From the NCBI GenBank assembly GCA_025927935.1, contig JAICKM010000491.1:1-5472 (forward strand): a DNA stretch of 5,472 bases. Direction: 5' to 3'. This document shows, in pieces, positions 5,135 to 5,472 of this stretch. Below the pieces are notes generated by a model, which was not told the origin of the DNA, did no database searches, and saw only the letters and a list, made by a program, of their open reading frames with translations. This DNA is from Chloroflexia bacterium. Its GTDB lineage: Bacteria; Chloroflexota; Chloroflexia; QHBQ01; JADMIH01. The first letter of the stretch is position 1; each line of letters begins with the position of its first letter. Position numbers and translations under genes: made by a program.

Positions 5135-5472
5135 CTACATGCTGAGGTCAATCGCCACCGGCAGCGCGGTCGCTTCCCAGCCGCTGGTCTCGAGCGTGTC
5201 GCGCCCGTAATACTTCTTGACCACCACCTGGCGGGCCAGCCGCTCTACCGCCGGGTCATCCACCACGCGCCCCTGGCCCTGGAAGATCATCGCGCCGATA
5301 CGCACCGTCACCTCCGAGTAGCGCAGGATATTGCGCACCCAGTCGGAGCGGTCGCCGTTGCCCGCCAGCAGATACAACGTCTGCGGATTCGCGCCCACGG
5401 CAAACCAGATCTCGATGGTATGTGGACGCCCCGTCCGCCGCCCGGTCGTCGTCAGATAACAATTCGCTTCCC
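5135..5472 (-). CDS. Deazaflavin (F420)-dependent nitroreductase-family protein (partial, 5' end outside window)
   Basis: The frame is open to the right edge of the window and gives 111 residues: EANCYLTTTGRRTGRPHTIE, then IWFAVG, and so on. The TTTGRRTGRPHTI strand-turn, the LYLLAGNGDRSDWVRNI segment and the VRIGAMIFQGQGRVV strand are the hallmarks of the split-barrel deazaflavin-dependent nitroreductase (DUF385/Ddn-like) family. These proteins bind F420 and reduce quinones or other electrophiles. GRRTGRP and the W of SDWVRN are in the usual places. Family proteins are about 130-150 residues, so 20-40 N-terminal residues are missing. The GTG at 5398 is internal, not the start, because recognised family sequence continues upstream of it. 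The protein ends LPVAIDLSM, and the protease gene begins 29 bases later. F420 rather than FMN as cofactor is inferred from family. Confidence 0.87.
   Translation of the reverse strand, partial: EANCYLTTTGRRTGRPHTIEIWFAVGANPQTLYLLAGNGDRSDWVRNILRYSEVTVRIGAMIFQGQGRVVDDPAVERLARQVVVKKYYGRDTLETSGWEATALPVAIDLSM

Noticed and set aside
4731..5210. Plus-strand frame of 159 codons opposite the protease gene
   Set aside because: Gln/Arg/Pro-rich shadow, while the opposite strand has membrane helices and HELAH.

Overview
The window is high-GC bacterial DNA with four protein genes and no RNA genes, transposons or CRISPR arrays that I can see. The best taxonomic guess is Chloroflexota (an inference). It rests on the mix of a cyclase-STAND-TPR regulator, an M50-like membrane protease with an MxPSxxD motif and a deazaflavin (F420)-type oxidoreductase. 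Actinobacteria are the main alternative, and no marker gene settles it.

Layout: positions 2-829 (+) hold the C-terminal part of an AzgA/PbuG-type NCS2 purine permease whose 5' end lies left of the window. Ten bases after its stop is the stop of a convergent 1024-codon gene (3914 to 840, minus). This gene encodes a class III nucleotide cyclase domain fused to an NB-ARC/STAND ATPase and a TPR tail. A 357-base gene-free stretch (3915-4271) follows. It holds a convincing extended -10 promoter for the cyclase gene, and a repeat-rich part with a 47-base element duplicated at exactly 96-base spacing plus small hairpins. To its right, also on the minus strand, are a polytopic membrane protein with a HELAH zinc-protease motif (5105 to 4272, TTG start) and the 3' part of an F420/deazaflavin-dependent nitroreductase-family gene (5472 to 5135). 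These two are 29 bases apart and probably cotranscribed.

The genes do not form one obvious pathway. The large regulator is the most interesting item. Its cyclase domain keeps every residue expected for catalysis (D24, K63, D67, D119, N126, R130), its ATPase keeps Walker A and B, and its TPRs are encoded by a visible 120-base tandem repeat. It has no C-terminal DNA-binding HTH, so it may act as a cNMP-producing switch rather than a direct transcription factor. It also carries three low-complexity insertions in its C-terminal half and has looser codon use than its neighbours. I found no clear evidence of a wholly new multi-gene system.
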